Positions 23,690-34,927 of a DNA stretch of 64,000 nt are shown here, in pieces. The notes below the pieces were generated by a model, which was not told the origin of the DNA, ran no database searches, and saw nothing but the letters and a program-made list of their open reading frames with translations. The first letter of the stretch is position 1. Every line of letters starts with the position of its first letter. The stretch comes from Okapia johnstoni (Eukaryota; Chordata; Mammalia; Artiodactyla; Giraffidae). The stretch spans positions 33,256,001 through 33,320,000 of the forward strand of contig CM044309.1 of NCBI GenBank assembly GCA_024291935.2. The letters run 5' to 3'. The position numbers and the translations under genes are program-made.

Positions 23690-24163
23690 AACCCTGAACA
23701 TTCACTGGAAGGACTTATGCTGAACCTGAAGCTCCAGTACTTTGGCCACCTGATGTGAAAAAAGACCTTGATGATGGGAAAGATTGCTGGCGGGAGAAGG
23801 GGCAACAGAGGATCAGATGGTTGGATGGCATCACTGACTCAATGGACATGAAAGTGAAAAAAGTGAAAGTGAAGTTGCTCAGTCATGTCCGACTCTTTGC
23901 GACCCCGTGGACTATAACCCACCAGACTCCTCCGTCCATGAGATTCTCCAGGCAAGAATACTGGAGTGGGTTGCCATTTCCTTCTCTAGGGGATCTTCCC
24001 CACCCAGGGATCGAACCCAGGTCTCCTGCATTGCAGGCAGGCGCTTTATCCTCTGAGCCATGAGTTTGAGCTAACTCCAGGAGATGGTGAAGGACAAGGA
24101 AGCCTGACATGCTGCCATTTATGGGGTCATAAAGAGTCAGACATGACTTAGCGACTGAACGAC
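23690..24163 (+). mobile_element. BovB LINE 3' fragment, split by Bov-tA
   Basis: Sense BovB (GAACATTCACTGGAAGGACT ... CAATGGACATGA). It resumes at 24059 with ATGAGTTTGAGCTAACTCC and ends GCGACTGAACGACAACAAG. Confidence 0.95.
23853..24058 (-). repeat. Bov-tA SINE inside BovB
   Basis: Antisense SINE (GTTGCTCAGTCATGTCCGAC ... GCTTTATCCTCTGAGC). The short repeat CATGA at both junctions serves as TSD. BovB reads continuously across it. Confidence 0.93.
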
Positions 24164-25064
24164 AACAAGAATAAGCTGTTAAGATTCTGGTGGGTGTGCA
24201 GAGATTTAGTCATCTGGTAAGCACCCAAAGCAAGCCTCCTATGTAAATTCCCTCGCTTATTGAAATTCCCACCCACCACTTGGAGTGGCTTCCTCTTTCT
24301 TCCATTTCTCTCTGCTCTCTGTATATGGAGACCAATTCCAGATTTCACCCAGGAAGCTTCTGAGGTTTTGAACAAATCCCAAGTTGTTGCATGTATCTGT
24401 AGTTTGTTCCTTTTAATCACTGAGTGGTATTGCATGGTATGGATATATCACAGTTTGTTTAAGTAATTGAAGAATATTTGGTTTGTTTCCTGTTCTGGGC
24501 TGTTATAAATAAAGCTACTGTGAACATTCATATACACATTTTGTACATGAATGTACACTTTTATAAAGTTTTGTTTTTCTAGGCTTAATGTCCAAAAGTA
24601 GAGTTGCTGGTTCAATTATGGGAAGAACATGTATGTTTAGTCTTGTAAGAAACTGCCATAATTTTTCCTATAGTGACTATGTCATTTTACATTCATACCA
24701 GCAATGTGTTTTGAGTTAAATTTGTGAAGTGTAGGTTGAGGGATTCATGTTTTTGCTTATGGATGTGCAACACTTCAGCATCATTTGTTAAAAAGCTATC
24801 TTTCCTCCTTTAAATTGCATTTTCACCTTTGCAGAAATCAGTTGGCCGTGTTTGTATGGGTCTATTTGGGCTCTGTGTTGTGTTCTGTTGATCTCTGTGT
24901 CTCTCCATCTGCAAATGTCACACTGTTTTGAGTATAGTAGTTATAGAATAAACCTTTATACAGTGGAGGGACTACTCTCACTTTATTCTTTTTTATCAAA
25001 ATTGTTTCAGTTATTTTAGGCTCTATGTCTTTCCATGTACGTTTTAGAATTAGCATGTCCACAT

Positions 25065-25510
25065 ACAGAGATTATCATGTTAGGTGAGGTAAGCCAGAGA
25101 AACACAAATATTAATATCATATATCACTTATATGTGGAATCTTGAAAAATGAATGATATAAATGAACTTACACATTTAGAAGTATAAATGAACTTATATA
25201 CAAAGTAGAAATAGACCCACAGACATAGAAAATAACCTTATGGTTACCAAGGGGCTTCGAGGGAGGGCTAAATTAGGAGTTTCTAATTAACATACACACA
25301 ATGCTATGTATAAAATAGATAACCAACAAGGACCTACTGTATAGCACAAGGAACTGTACTCAATATTTTATCATAACCTATAAGGGAAAGGATCTGAAAA
25401 AGAATATTTTAATATATAAATATATATTTATTAAATATATATAACTGAATCACTTACTGTATACCTGAAACTAACATACCATTGTAAATAAACTATACAT
25501 TTTGAAGTCT
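25065..25510 (+). mobile_element. Ruminant L1 3' end inserted in old L1
   Basis: Sense L1 3' UTR: GTTAGGTGAGGTAAGCCAGA, CACTTATATGTGGAATCTTG, ending CATTGTAAATAAACTATAC. It is closely related to 54470-54885. Confidence 0.85.
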
Positions 25511-25837
25511 TTTGAATTTTCAGGAAACAGATTATTCTGTGTATGTTTTTGCTAGGTTTATACCTAAGTGTTTAATTTTATTTTGAGTGATTGTAAGTGT
25601 AACTGTGTTTTGAATTTCAGTTTCCATGTGTTTGTTATAAAATTGCAATATATAGAAATGTGATTGTCTCTTGCATTGTTAATCTTGTATCCTGTGACCT
25701 TGGTGAGCTACATTTGGAATCCTTTTAGGTCTGGAAAATCTAAAAGAACATTGAATAATTATTCTTTATCTTCAGTGAAGATAGAATGAGTGGAAACCAA
25801 GTTAAATTTTCTGGAGTAGAAACCAGGTTGTGTGTGT

Positions 25838-26042
25838 TAGTTGTTTAGTTGTGTCCGACTCTTTGTGACCCAATGGACTATAACCTGCCAGTCTTCTCTG
25901 TCCATGGAATTCTCCAGGAAAAAATAGTGGAGTGGGTTGCCATTCCCTCCTCCAGGGGATCTTCCCAACCCAGAGGATTGAACCCAGGTCTCCTGCACTG
26001 TAGGCAGATTCTTTACCATCTGAGCCATGAGGAAAGCCCAAG
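25838..26042 (-). repeat. Bov-tA SINE
   Basis: Antisense SINE (TTAGTTGTGTCCGACTCTTT ... GATTCTTTACCATCTGAGCC). Confidence 0.93.
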
Positions 26043-26273
26043 TCCAACCAAAAGAACTTACTAACCCAAAACAGAACCACTGTAGTAGACTTGCCTAGAA
26101 AATGCCTCCTTCTTTGAGAGTTCTGACAGTGTCATAGTTAGCTTTTCCTGGAAGACATATTGCTTGGATTTAGATAATCTACTTAGTTCCCTACTAAACC
26201 CCCAAGATCTCTTGATTCCTTTAAAAATGTACTGGTAACAATATTCTCAAAGTAGAAGAATTAAGACTTAAAT

Positions 26274-26329
<56 letters not shown>

Positions 26330-27258
26330 TAAGTCTCTTTACTTTAAGAGCTGGGTTACTCAGTAAGTCTGGAATGTCTTTTAGTTTGTGCCCTCCAAGA
26401 TAAATATCTATTATATTTTAAAGTTCCTGCTTAGGAAATGAATAGTTGCGGCTAGAAACTACATGTAAATTTCCCTCATGAGCACCTGCTAAAAAAACAC
26501 CAGTGAAGAGTATGTAAGTCATTGTCAAAGAATTGAGCCCATCAGTGAGATCAGTACCACCCTGAGATCCTAGAGAGAGATGCAAATCTCTGCAAAACCA
26601 AAAGGCTGATTTAGTCATGCATGATTCACAAACAGCATTTCCTGGTAACAACCCAAGATAGCATCAACCTGCCCTTCAAAATCTTGAACATTCATTGCAT
26701 AAACCCAGCAATATAGAAACAAACAGGAGATTCTTTATTTCATTAATTTAGTATTACTATAGATGAATAGTGCAACATAACTTCTGGTGTTGCAGAGGTT
26801 GAGGACTTAGCCATTTTACTTGAGCGATTTTGATTAAAATCTTCTAAAATTAAAGCACATACTTCCCTCCCCACTGAGGATTAACACAGCGACTTAAGAA
26901 CATCAGATACTGGGGTTTTAATGTGGAAACTCTTATGTCACTCAGAGTCATTAACATCTGAATGAATGGCTTCCAATTGGTATAATTTGCAGATTTTTGG
27001 TGTTCTTCCTCTGTTTAAAGATACTTGGGTGTGCCTCTTCTGCTTCAAAATCTTACTGTAAAACCAAGTCTAAATTCACGGTTCTGAGGATAGTGTCTTA
27101 TCACTTTACTATAGCAAAGCGCACAGTCTTTAAGACTGATAGTTCCTTTCTCAACACTGAGAGGTCTACCAAATTCTCTATAAAATTTGTAGAAGTTTGT
27201 GTCTAAGATATGTGGAGTACTCCTCTCTTTAAAGAGGAATGCAGAAAAACGGAGTATA
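26043..27258. other. Intronic sequence, no gene seen
   Basis: Apart from the GT microsatellite, no repeat or supported ORF is visible. Confidence 0.5.
26276..26327. repeat. (GT)26 microsatellite
   Basis: Twenty-six uninterrupted GT units (52 bp). Pure arrays of this length are usually polymorphic. Confidence 0.98.
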
Positions 27259-27684
27259 CTAGCTCTTTTCTGTTCTGATGTAAGCTAGGCAGTTAGTGTG
27301 AGTGAGGGCAACTGTACAAGTCACATCAGCGCCACTTTTAATCATCAAGTGCATGGACTTCCTAAATGTAGCCAAGACTCTTCTTATCAGCAAGGTCAGC
27401 TTCCGGTGTGAGGAAATTGAAGTGCAAGTGCAGGAAATGACCTGCAATAGATCTGGCATTGAGAAGGCCCTGCTGATGACTGTGTTTGCATTGAGCTCCG
27501 TGGGATCCGAATCACTACAAAAGTGAGGAAGGGTGTGGTGTGGGTGCTGTAGGGCTATATATTGCAAAGCAATAGGTGTTCCTCTGTATGTATTAGGTTT
27601 CAGTGGTCTTAAGAGGCTAAAAGTGTATTGAGGAGAGCATAAATATATAATAAGCGAATAGAATAGGTCCTCTATATGTTCCAT
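27259..27684 (-). other. Unexplained 141-codon antisense ORF
   Basis: This is one of the longest ORFs in the window and is not within a repeat I recognise. The central part (27300-27530) has higher GC and several CpG relative to its flanks. The + strand also carries a 74-codon ORF over the same bases (27302-27526). The predicted peptide has no domain, signal peptide or membrane segment that I can name, and no splice signals were identified. A decayed processed pseudogene is possible. Confidence 0.3.
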
Positions 27685-27848
27685 TTGTGAATCTTTATGG
27701 TAAGCACCTCAGGGGCTCCAGGCTTTCTTGAAATCAAAGTCAAGAAATACTTCACATTCAGAAATACCTTTTAAACTAAAGATTTTGATTGTCCCCACAT
27801 AAAATTTTAATAACATATTAGACTTAAAATTTAAACTCCAAGATGAAG

Positions 27849-27940
27849 TATTGGGTTGGCCAAAAAGTTCATTCAAGATTTTCTATGCGACAGAAAAAAA
27901 CAGAACTACCTTTTTTTGTTGTTTTTTTGCTAACCTAATA
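27849..27940. mobile_element. Mariner-type MITE
   Basis: It begins at a TA with TTGGGTTGGCCAAAAAGTTC, the terminal repeat of ruminant mariner MITEs. The right end (GCTAACCTAATA) is a degraded copy of the inverted repeat. Confidence 0.7.
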
Positions 27941-28234
27941 AATCAGGAAAACAGATTTTGTTTCCTGCCTTCAAATCATTAAATGCCTTGTCAGATTTAT
28001 GACTCCCAAAGTGGGATGGTAGAGCCACTGCTCTGCCCGGATTTGAAGGTTGTGGTAGGGAAGAATACAAGTGCTTCTCACTGGCTCCCTCCCCTCCCTT
28101 ATCCCCAAAACCAAATCCAGCATCCACTCTTTTTGATTTTACTTCCTGTTTCTCAAGTCAGTCTCCTTCTCACCATCACTATCCAAGCATTTCTCCATTA
28201 GACTACTGCTTGCAGACCCCTGGCTCATCTCCCT

Positions 28235-29125
28235 GTGTATTAGGGTTCTGTTGCCCCTATAAGAGGTTACTGTACCATGAATTTGGTTTGCAACATAGGT
28301 GTATTCTCTTATGATTTGGAGGTCAGAGATCCACAGGTTCTCACTGGGCTACAGTCAAGGTGTTGGCAGGGGTGGTTTCTTCTGGAAACTCCAGGGGCAA
28401 ATCCATTTCCTTGCCTTCTCTGGCTTCTGATGGACCCCTCTATGTTTCTTGTTTTGTAGGCTCTTCCTCCATTTTCAAAGCATATTATTCCATTGTCTGC
28501 TTCCGTTGTTACAGACCCCTCTCCTCTATGGTGAAATCTCTCTCTGCTTCCCTCTTAGGAGGACTCTTGTGATTACGTTTAGAGTTCACCTGGATAATTC
28601 AGGATAATCTCTCTATCATGGGATCCTTAACCTTGTCACATCTGCAGAGTCACTTTGCTATTTAAGGTCAGGTTCCTGAGATTAGGACGTGGATGTCTTT
28701 GGAAACCATAATTCAGCCTACTGAATAATGCTGGAGAAGACTCTTGAGAGTCCCTTGGGTAGCAAGGAGGTCAAAACAGTCAGTCCTAAAGGAAATCAAC
28801 CCTGAATATTCATTGGATGGACTGATGCTGAAGCTGAAGCTCCAATACTTTGACCACCTGATGCAAAGAGCTGACCCCTTGGAAAAGACCCTGATGCTAG
28901 GAAAAATTGAGGGCAAAGGGAAAAGGGGACAACAGAGGATGAGATGGTTGGATGACATCACTGACTCATGAGTGTGAGCAAACTCTGGGATATAATGATG
29001 GACAGAGAAGCCAGGCATGCTGCAGTTCATGGGGTCACAAAGAGTCGGACACGACTTAGCAACTGAACAGCAACAACAGCTTTCAGCCTACTGTATCTCA
29101 GCCCCTTTCAGTTCACCTTGACACT
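28235..29125 (-). mobile_element. MaLR (MLT1-type) LTR, split by BovB
   Basis: Antisense LTR wording: ACCTGGATAATTCAGGATAA, CACATCTGCAGAGTCACTTT, GTGGATGTCTTTGGAAACC. It continues a few tens of bases after the BovB insertion. It carries no viral gene. Confidence 0.55.
28724..29081 (+). mobile_element. BovB LINE 3' fragment
   Basis: Sense BovB from GCTGGAGAAGACTCTTGAG to GACTGAACAGCAACAACAGC. A perfect 12-bp TSD, TTCAGCCTACTG, lies at 28712-28723 and 29082-29093. Confidence 0.97.
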
Positions 29126-29240
29126 GCAGAGAGACAAATGGCACACCAGATCTATAACCCTTCCTTTTCCCAGCTAAAGCTCCATCTGTGAATTCTATGA
29201 TCTCAGGATTAAGACCATAGTTTTTACCGTTCCTTGTATA

Positions 29241-29645
29241 ACCTTAGTTTGCTTAGGCTGCCATACTTTGCTATAAGTACTACGACTCTGTTGCTTAGGC
29301 AACAGAAATTTATATTCTCACACTTCTGAAGGCTCAAAATCCATGATCAAGGTCCTGGACAGGTTAGGTATCTTCAGAGTTTTCTCTCTCTTTGAGTTGA
29401 AGATAGCCACCTTCTCTCTGTGTCCTCACATGGTCATCCCTTGGTCTGTGTGTTATCTCTGTCCTAGTCTCTTATGAGGACACCAGTCATACTGGATTAG
29501 GGCCCACCTCTAAGACCTCATTTTGTGTTAATTACCTCTTTAAAGACCCTATCTCCAAATACAGTTACATGCTGAGGTACTAGGAATGAGAGTTTCAGCA
29601 CATGAATTTAGGAGGGTAGGGAGACACAATTCAGCTCATAACACA
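29241..29645 (-). mobile_element. MaLR LTR (MLT1/MST-type)
   Basis: Antisense MaLR: CTTAGGCAACAGAAATTTAT, GTGTCCTCACATGGTCATCC, ACCCTATCTCCAAATACAG. No internal gene sequence follows. Confidence 0.7.
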
Positions 29646-29821
29646 TGATCTATCCCCCTCTATCTCTTTGACCTCATCTCATGCCCTGTACCAGACTTTA
29701 CTCTGGTCTCCAGCCTCACTGGCTTTCTTTCAAGCTCTTGAACTTGCTATGCTTTCCTTCCCTAACTACTCTTCACCAAGATAGCTCCATCTCATCAGAC
29801 CTCACTCCAAACATCACTTCC

Positions 29822-30172
29822 TGCTATGGACTGAGTGTTTGTGTCCCCTGGCCCCAGCTGCAAATTCTTATGTGGAAGTCTAAACCCCAGTGTGATGGTG
29901 TTGGATATTGGAACTTTGGGAGGTAATTGGATTTGGATGATGTCTTTGGTGGGTAGAGCCCCACTGATGTCCTCATACAGTCCAGCACGCTCTCTCTCTG
30001 CCACAGAGAACACAGCTGTCCATGAGCCAGGAAGCCAGCCCTCACCAGGCACCAAACCTGCCAGTGAGTTGAACTTGGACTTAACCTCCAGAACTATGAG
30101 GAATAAATGTTGTTTCAGCCATCCAGTAGATGGTATTCTTGATATAGCAGCACAAACCGACAAAGATACTTT
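29822..30172 (+). mobile_element. MaLR LTR (MLT1/MST-type)
   Basis: Sense MaLR: TGCTATGGACTGAGTGTTTG, TTTGGGAGGTAATTGG, GAACTATGAGGAATAAATGT. A 150-codon ORF (29835-30287) and an antisense 122-codon ORF across it are shadows. Confidence 0.8.
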
Positions 30173-30318
30173 CTCAGAATTTCCTTCTCAGACCTCTCTG
30201 ACTTTCCCCTTTTCGTGTGCTCAGTTTCTCTGTATACTTCTCAAATTGGAGTATTTGTTGCAGTTGTTATATTATTTATGTTTGTGAGGAAGTATAGAAG
30301 TGGATACTTCCCTAATAG

Positions 30319-30640
30319 CTTCCTGATAGCTCAGTTGGTAAAGAATCCGCCTGTAATGCAGGAGACCCCAGTTCAATTCCTGGGTCTGGAAGATCCACTG
30401 GAGAAGGGATAGGCTACTCACTCTAGCATTCTTGGGCTTCCCTTGTGGCTCAGCTGGTAAGGAATCCGCATGCAATGCAGGAGACCTGGGTTCGATCCCT
30501 GGGTTGAGAAGATCCCCTGGAGAAGGGAACAGCTACCCACTCCAGTATTCTGGCCTGGAGAATTCCATGGACTGTATAGTCCATGGGGTCGCAAAGAGTT
30601 GGACATAACTGAGCGACTTTCACTTTCACTTTCATAGACG
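30319..30640 (+). repeat. Dimeric Bov-tA SINE
   Basis: The first monomer (GATAGCTCAGTTGGTAAAGA ... CATTCTTGGGC) is fused to a second, fuller one (GGGCTTCCCTTGTGGCTCAG ... CACTTTCACTTTC). The architecture matches 16168-16486. Confidence 0.92.
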
Positions 30641-30822
30641 TGAAAGTTAACACTTCCACTCAGTCACTCTCTTTGTGGCCCCATAGACTGTAGCCCTCCA
30701 GGCTCCTCTGTCCATGGAATTCTCCAGGCAAGAATACTGGAGTGGATTGCCATTCCTGATCTAGGGATCAAATCCAGGTCTGCTGCACTGCAGGCAGATT
30801 CTTCACTATCTGAGCTACCAGT
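30641..30822 (-). repeat. Bov-tA SINE, inverted against its neighbour
   Basis: Antisense SINE (CACTCAGTCACTCTCTTTGT ... GATTCTTCACTATCTGAGC) lies immediately after the sense dimer. The two form a long imperfect inverted repeat. Confidence 0.92.
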
Positions 30823-30898
30823 TTGTGTAGTTCACTTATTTATGACCCTCTTTCCCACTGATCTCAAGTAGGAGTATAGGGACTTTTGTACATTCTTA

Positions 30899-30901
<3 letters not shown>

Positions 30902-30929
<28 letters not shown>
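30902..30929. repeat. (TA)14 microsatellite
   Basis: Uninterrupted TA repeat of 28 bases. Confidence 0.97.
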
Positions 30930-30932
<3 letters not shown>

Positions 30933-32529
30933 TTAACCCATGTGCCTACAATACCTAGTAAAAATATTTGTTAAATGAATGCCTACTTTTCAAGCAAACA
31001 CTCTTTTCAAAGGTCTACTAAAATACCTTTCTTATTATCACTGGTTAAAAAAAAGATATTGGTTTATGTGTGGGCTGGAGTAAATACTCAAGCTTTAGAA
31101 TTTTTATCTCCCTTGAAATCTTTTTATACAACCTCTTTTATAAAGAGTTCCAGGAAAATGATCTTTAAATAAGAAAATTAAAGAGATGTTTTAGTTGGAA
31201 ATTAATGTATTAACATATACTTTAAAATTGCGTGTTACACAGAGATGCAGAAGGTGTTTATATAGTGTCTATCACTTGTCTGCTGTTTTCCTGGAAGACT
31301 GTACATGCTTCTGGCTGTAAACAACTTATTTGCCTTTTGAAGCTAGAAAATAAATTGTGGCTTATTCATATTTTACCTTCTTTTTATAGAATGTCCTTTA
31401 AATAGCTAACATGTGAACAAAAGACTTCAACTTTTAAAAAACTGAATGTGTGCCCATTGACATTCATAAACACATATGAGTCATTTGGTCTGTGTAGAGT
31501 CCTGTGATAAGTGCTATTTGGCTGCCAGCCAAGTTTCATTTCTTATACTGGGGATGTCAGGGCCAAATAGTTGTGTTTATAAGGAGAATTTCAATATACA
31601 TAACCTGTTAAATGACTTGCAAAATCCCAGCCTCCTAACTATTCTTTGAAAGCAGTAAATTAGATGCCACCATTCTAGAATATACAAACTAATACAAAAT
31701 TCCTACTAAATTAGTAAAGTTTATATCAGAACAGAGTTCCTGTTTTCAAAAAATCAAATATTAAAGTTAACCCAGACACTAAATATATTTTTAAAAAATT
31801 GGTGAAATGTATTTTCTTCTGCACAATTTGCAGTGGTAAACAGCTCCCAGTACATCTTAGCAACAGCCAGAGCAGGGTTGTCTGTTGGCTCATTTCTTGA
31901 GTTGAAGATGAAAGCAGATGTCAGCAGGTGAGAAGGTTCACCTCTGTTTGGCATGTTTCCTAGCCTGCAACCTGCCCTCTGTCTCTGGTTTGGAGACTCA
32001 TGCAGGACCCCATTGATGTGAAGAAGATTGTTACTATTGCAAAACAAGGAATGATGTGCTATCACTAAACACTTCCTGCTTCCTGCCCATCTTCCACTGC
32101 GGATTCTATTTCCTATGTTTTCTTGAGTGAGGTTAGAGTTCAGGAAGCGGGATGATTTGGACCATGGTCAAAGATGTTGATGACACCCATTGGGCTCACT
32201 CCAGGCAAAAGCTTTTAAGAAAGAGATGGATTTCGTTATTTATCCCTTCCTGGTTTTATTGCTATTTTTATTTTTCTTATGATCACTCAAGGTCCCCAGA
32301 AGCCTTATCTACCTCTAGCTGCCCCTGGTGACCCATCTGTTCTCTCTGAGCAGAGCCCTATTCTTTCTCAGCAGAGCCTCCTTTCTGTATGTCTGTGGTT
32401 CCTCTGATGCCTGTGTTGGATTGCTACAGCACTTTGTCTTTCCTTTACCAGCAAACTGGATATGAACTACTCTCACAAACTAATTCTCAGTAAGTACTGC
32501 CAGAGAGAAAGGGTTGTAGTTCTTTGCCT
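30930..32529. other. Intronic sequence, no gene seen
   Basis: About 1.6 kb without a recognised repeat. ORFs at 30975-31172 (+) and 31754-32065 (-) lack domains and splice context. Confidence 0.5.
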
Positions 32530-32700
32530 ATTCACCATGCATCAGTTACTTCACTAGATATTGCCCTTTGATCCTTCCTACCAACCTGTCATCCCTATTT
32601 TATAGATAAGGACAAGACCTTGAAATGCAGAGAGGTTAATAAACTTCCCCAGATCATCCACCTAGCAAGTGGCAGGGCTGGAATTTGATTCCAGTAATAT
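32530..32700 (-). repeat. MIR SINE
   Basis: Antisense MIR: CATCCCTATTTTATAGATAA, GAGAGGTTAATAAACTTCCC, AAGTGGCAGGGCTGGAATTT. Confidence 0.8.
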
Positions 32701-32861
32701 ATGATTTCACAGCAAACATAGACTCCTTTCCCTGAGATATTTACAGTTTAACCAAGGATTCTGGGTTAATGATGTAAATATGATTTAACCCTGTTGATAA
32801 AATTTCTGGCATCATTCTTAGCTATTGGAATGTAATCTCGACAAGGGATCTTTATGGCACT

Positions 32862-33078
32862 ATCCCTGGTGGCTCAGATGGTAAAGAACTTACCTGTCAA
32901 TGCAGGAGACATGGGTTCAATCCCTGGGTTGGAAAGATGCCCTGGAGAAAGAAATGGCAACCCACTCCAGTATTCTTGGCTGGAGAATCCCATGAAGAAG
33001 CCTGGTGGGCTCTAGTCCACGGGGTCACAGAGAGTCAGACCTGACTGATCGACTAATACTTACTTTCACTTTCAAGTT
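32862..33078 (+). repeat. Bov-tA SINE
   Basis: Full pattern from CTATCCCTGGTGGCTCAGAT to a CACTTTCA tail. Confidence 0.93.
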
Positions 33079-33369
33079 GAATCATATAAATAGTTGCCTA
33101 CTTAAATGATTTTTTTTAAGTTTAATGGTTATAACTGAAAACACTAGTTTATTAGCATTAATTTTTATATGGTATGTTAAAGTTATGAAGCCTTCTTTCT
33201 TATTTAATTCTCCCAATAATATTCTGAGGAGTTAAAGATAGAAATGGGTAGATTAGGCCTGAAGTTATTGTTGTAGTCCAAAGAAATTGATGATGGCAAT
33301 AGAAATAAAATACATAGATTAAAAATATGTGTTGGGGGCAGCAGACAGAGGAGGCTTCAAGGAAAAAAT

Positions 33370-33655
33370 TAAAAAGTCCAAGGTTGGACCAATTGGGAGA
33401 ATATCACTGAAACATATACTTTACCATATGTAAAATGGATAGCCAGTGGGACTTTGCTGTATGACAAAGGGAGCTCAAACCCAGTGCTCTGTGACAACCT
33501 GGAAGAGTGAGATGGGGTGGGAGGTGGGATGGAGGTTCAAGAGGGAGGGGACATGTGTATACCCATTGTTGGTTCATGTTGATGTATGGCAGAAACCAAC
33601 AAAATATTGTAAAGCACTTATTCTCCAGTTAAAAAAATTAAGGAAATAAAAAATC
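33370..33655 (+). mobile_element. Ruminant L1 3' UTR fragment
   Basis: Sense L1 3' end: AGGGAGCTCAAACCCAGTGC, TTCATGTTGATGTATGGC, AATATTGTAAAGCACTTATT, then A-rich sequence. Confidence 0.75.
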
Positions 33656-34618
33656 CAGAAACAGGTGGTAGCATGGCAAATATTGTATATTGGCTCATTT
33701 AATACCTCTGCATCCCCTTCCTATATTACAGTTCTGTGCTTCTGTGGCTGGAACTTCCCGGAATACCTTGCAGCTAGAATTCTGTGTGACTTAGCTTCTG
33801 TCAAAGCAGTGTACCCACGTGAGGCATGTAACGAGGCACAAGTAAGGCAGTGAGGGGTCGCTGTGTGCAAAACTGATCTTCTGGCAAAACACAGTGTCAC
33901 GGTTTCCTAGAGTTGCAGGGGCATCTGTCGTGGAAGTCTACTTTCTGTACCTATTGTCATGGGATTTGAGTGGTGGGAGGCAGTGCTGTGGTGCTTGTGC
34001 TAGTGCAGGCTTGTGGTGTGTTTGGACCTTCCTTCTGGCTCTGTGTGGTTGTCTTGTTCAGCAGCCCAGCCTGATCCTCCAGGCTTCTTAGAGAATCTGT
34101 TGTCTTGCTCTGCAAATAAGAATTGTGACTGGTCCTGCTATCATAAAGCCAAAAGAAGATAAAGAGAGAAGAAGCTGGTTAGCTTCAAGGAGGCTAATTA
34201 TGTTTAGTACTAAGAGAATGGAAATTAAATTAAGAATGGAAATTTTAAAGTATATATTTATTAAATTTAGTGATATATATATATGTATATATATATATAG
34301 TTCACTGTGACTCTAGCAAAAGCATGTTGTTTTGTTTGTTTGTTTCAGAGTAAGTAGAAATCAGTGACAGTAAGTTTAAGAGGGAATGAAGGCACCTCAT
34401 GCACATAACTCTATTGATAACTTGACTGTGACAGGGAATATAGTAGAGGTGCTGTAGTTGAGCAGGATCAGAGGTCAAAAGGTTTTGTTTTGTTTTGTTT
34501 TGTTAAAGATAAGGGATAGTGGAGCATGTTTGATTGCTGATGGGAAGTATCAAGAAGAGAGGAGAGAGAGATGAGGGGAAATATCTGTGAGACCTCAGTC
34601 AATTACATAATTTCTCTG
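33656..34618. other. Intronic sequence with simple repeats
   Basis: It contains an interrupted TA run (34272-34299) and a (TTTTG)n run (34483-34504). Short ORFs at 33665-34091 (+) show no recognised product. Confidence 0.5.
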
Positions 34619-34795
34619 TGCCTGCAGTGCAGGAGACCTGGGTTTGATCCTGGTTCGGGAAGATCCCCTGGAGAAGAAAATGGCAACCCACTCCAGTATT
34701 CTTGCCTGGAGAATTCCATGGATGGAGGAGCCCGGCGGGCTACAGTTCATGGGGTCTCAAAGTCAGACACTACTGAGTGGCTTTCACTCACTCAC
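34619..34795 (+). repeat. Bov-tA SINE, head-truncated
   Basis: It starts inside the head at TGCCTGCAGTGCAGGAGACC and runs to the GACACTACTGAGTGGC tail. Confidence 0.92.
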
Positions 34796-34927
34796 TCTGT
34801 GCCTTAGTTTCCTTAACAAATTTAGATAATAAAATCCTCCTCTTAGAGTTTTTTTTGGGTTGGAGTGCAAAAATGTACGTGAAGAAATTTTAATGCAATG
34901 TCTAGTACTTAATAAGGGCTTAACACC

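Larger units (their letters stand above)
23500..24375. mobile_element. Probable solo LTR, split by BovB
   Basis: The sequence at 23500-23690 and 24165-24375 is foreign to the L1 on each side, where GTGTTGG and GTTGTTG mark a possible diverged TSD. It has LTR-like wording (ATGTGACCCAAGGGTTGGAC; CACCCAGGAAGCTTCTGAG). The family and exact ends are not certain. No viral gene is present. Confidence 0.4.
22795..25790 (-). mobile_element. Old L1 LINE 3' part, heavily interrupted
   Basis: Antisense L1M-type 3' UTR and ORF2 end: TAAATAGAATCATAGTGTC (23190s), GAGTGGTATTGCATGGTATG (24420s), CATTTGTTAAAAAGCTATC (24780s). More ORF2 antisense lies at 25510-25790. Insertions break it at 23228, about 23500, and 25065. 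Confidence 0.8.

Noticed and set aside
23500..24375. Endogenous retrovirus with genes
   Set aside because: Only a possible solo LTR is present. No gag, pol or env sequence was seen between or beside the halves.
29835..30287. 150-codon ORF, the longest in the window
   Set aside because: It overlaps an MLT1/MST-type LTR and adjacent intron. The sequence is explained by the LTR pattern.
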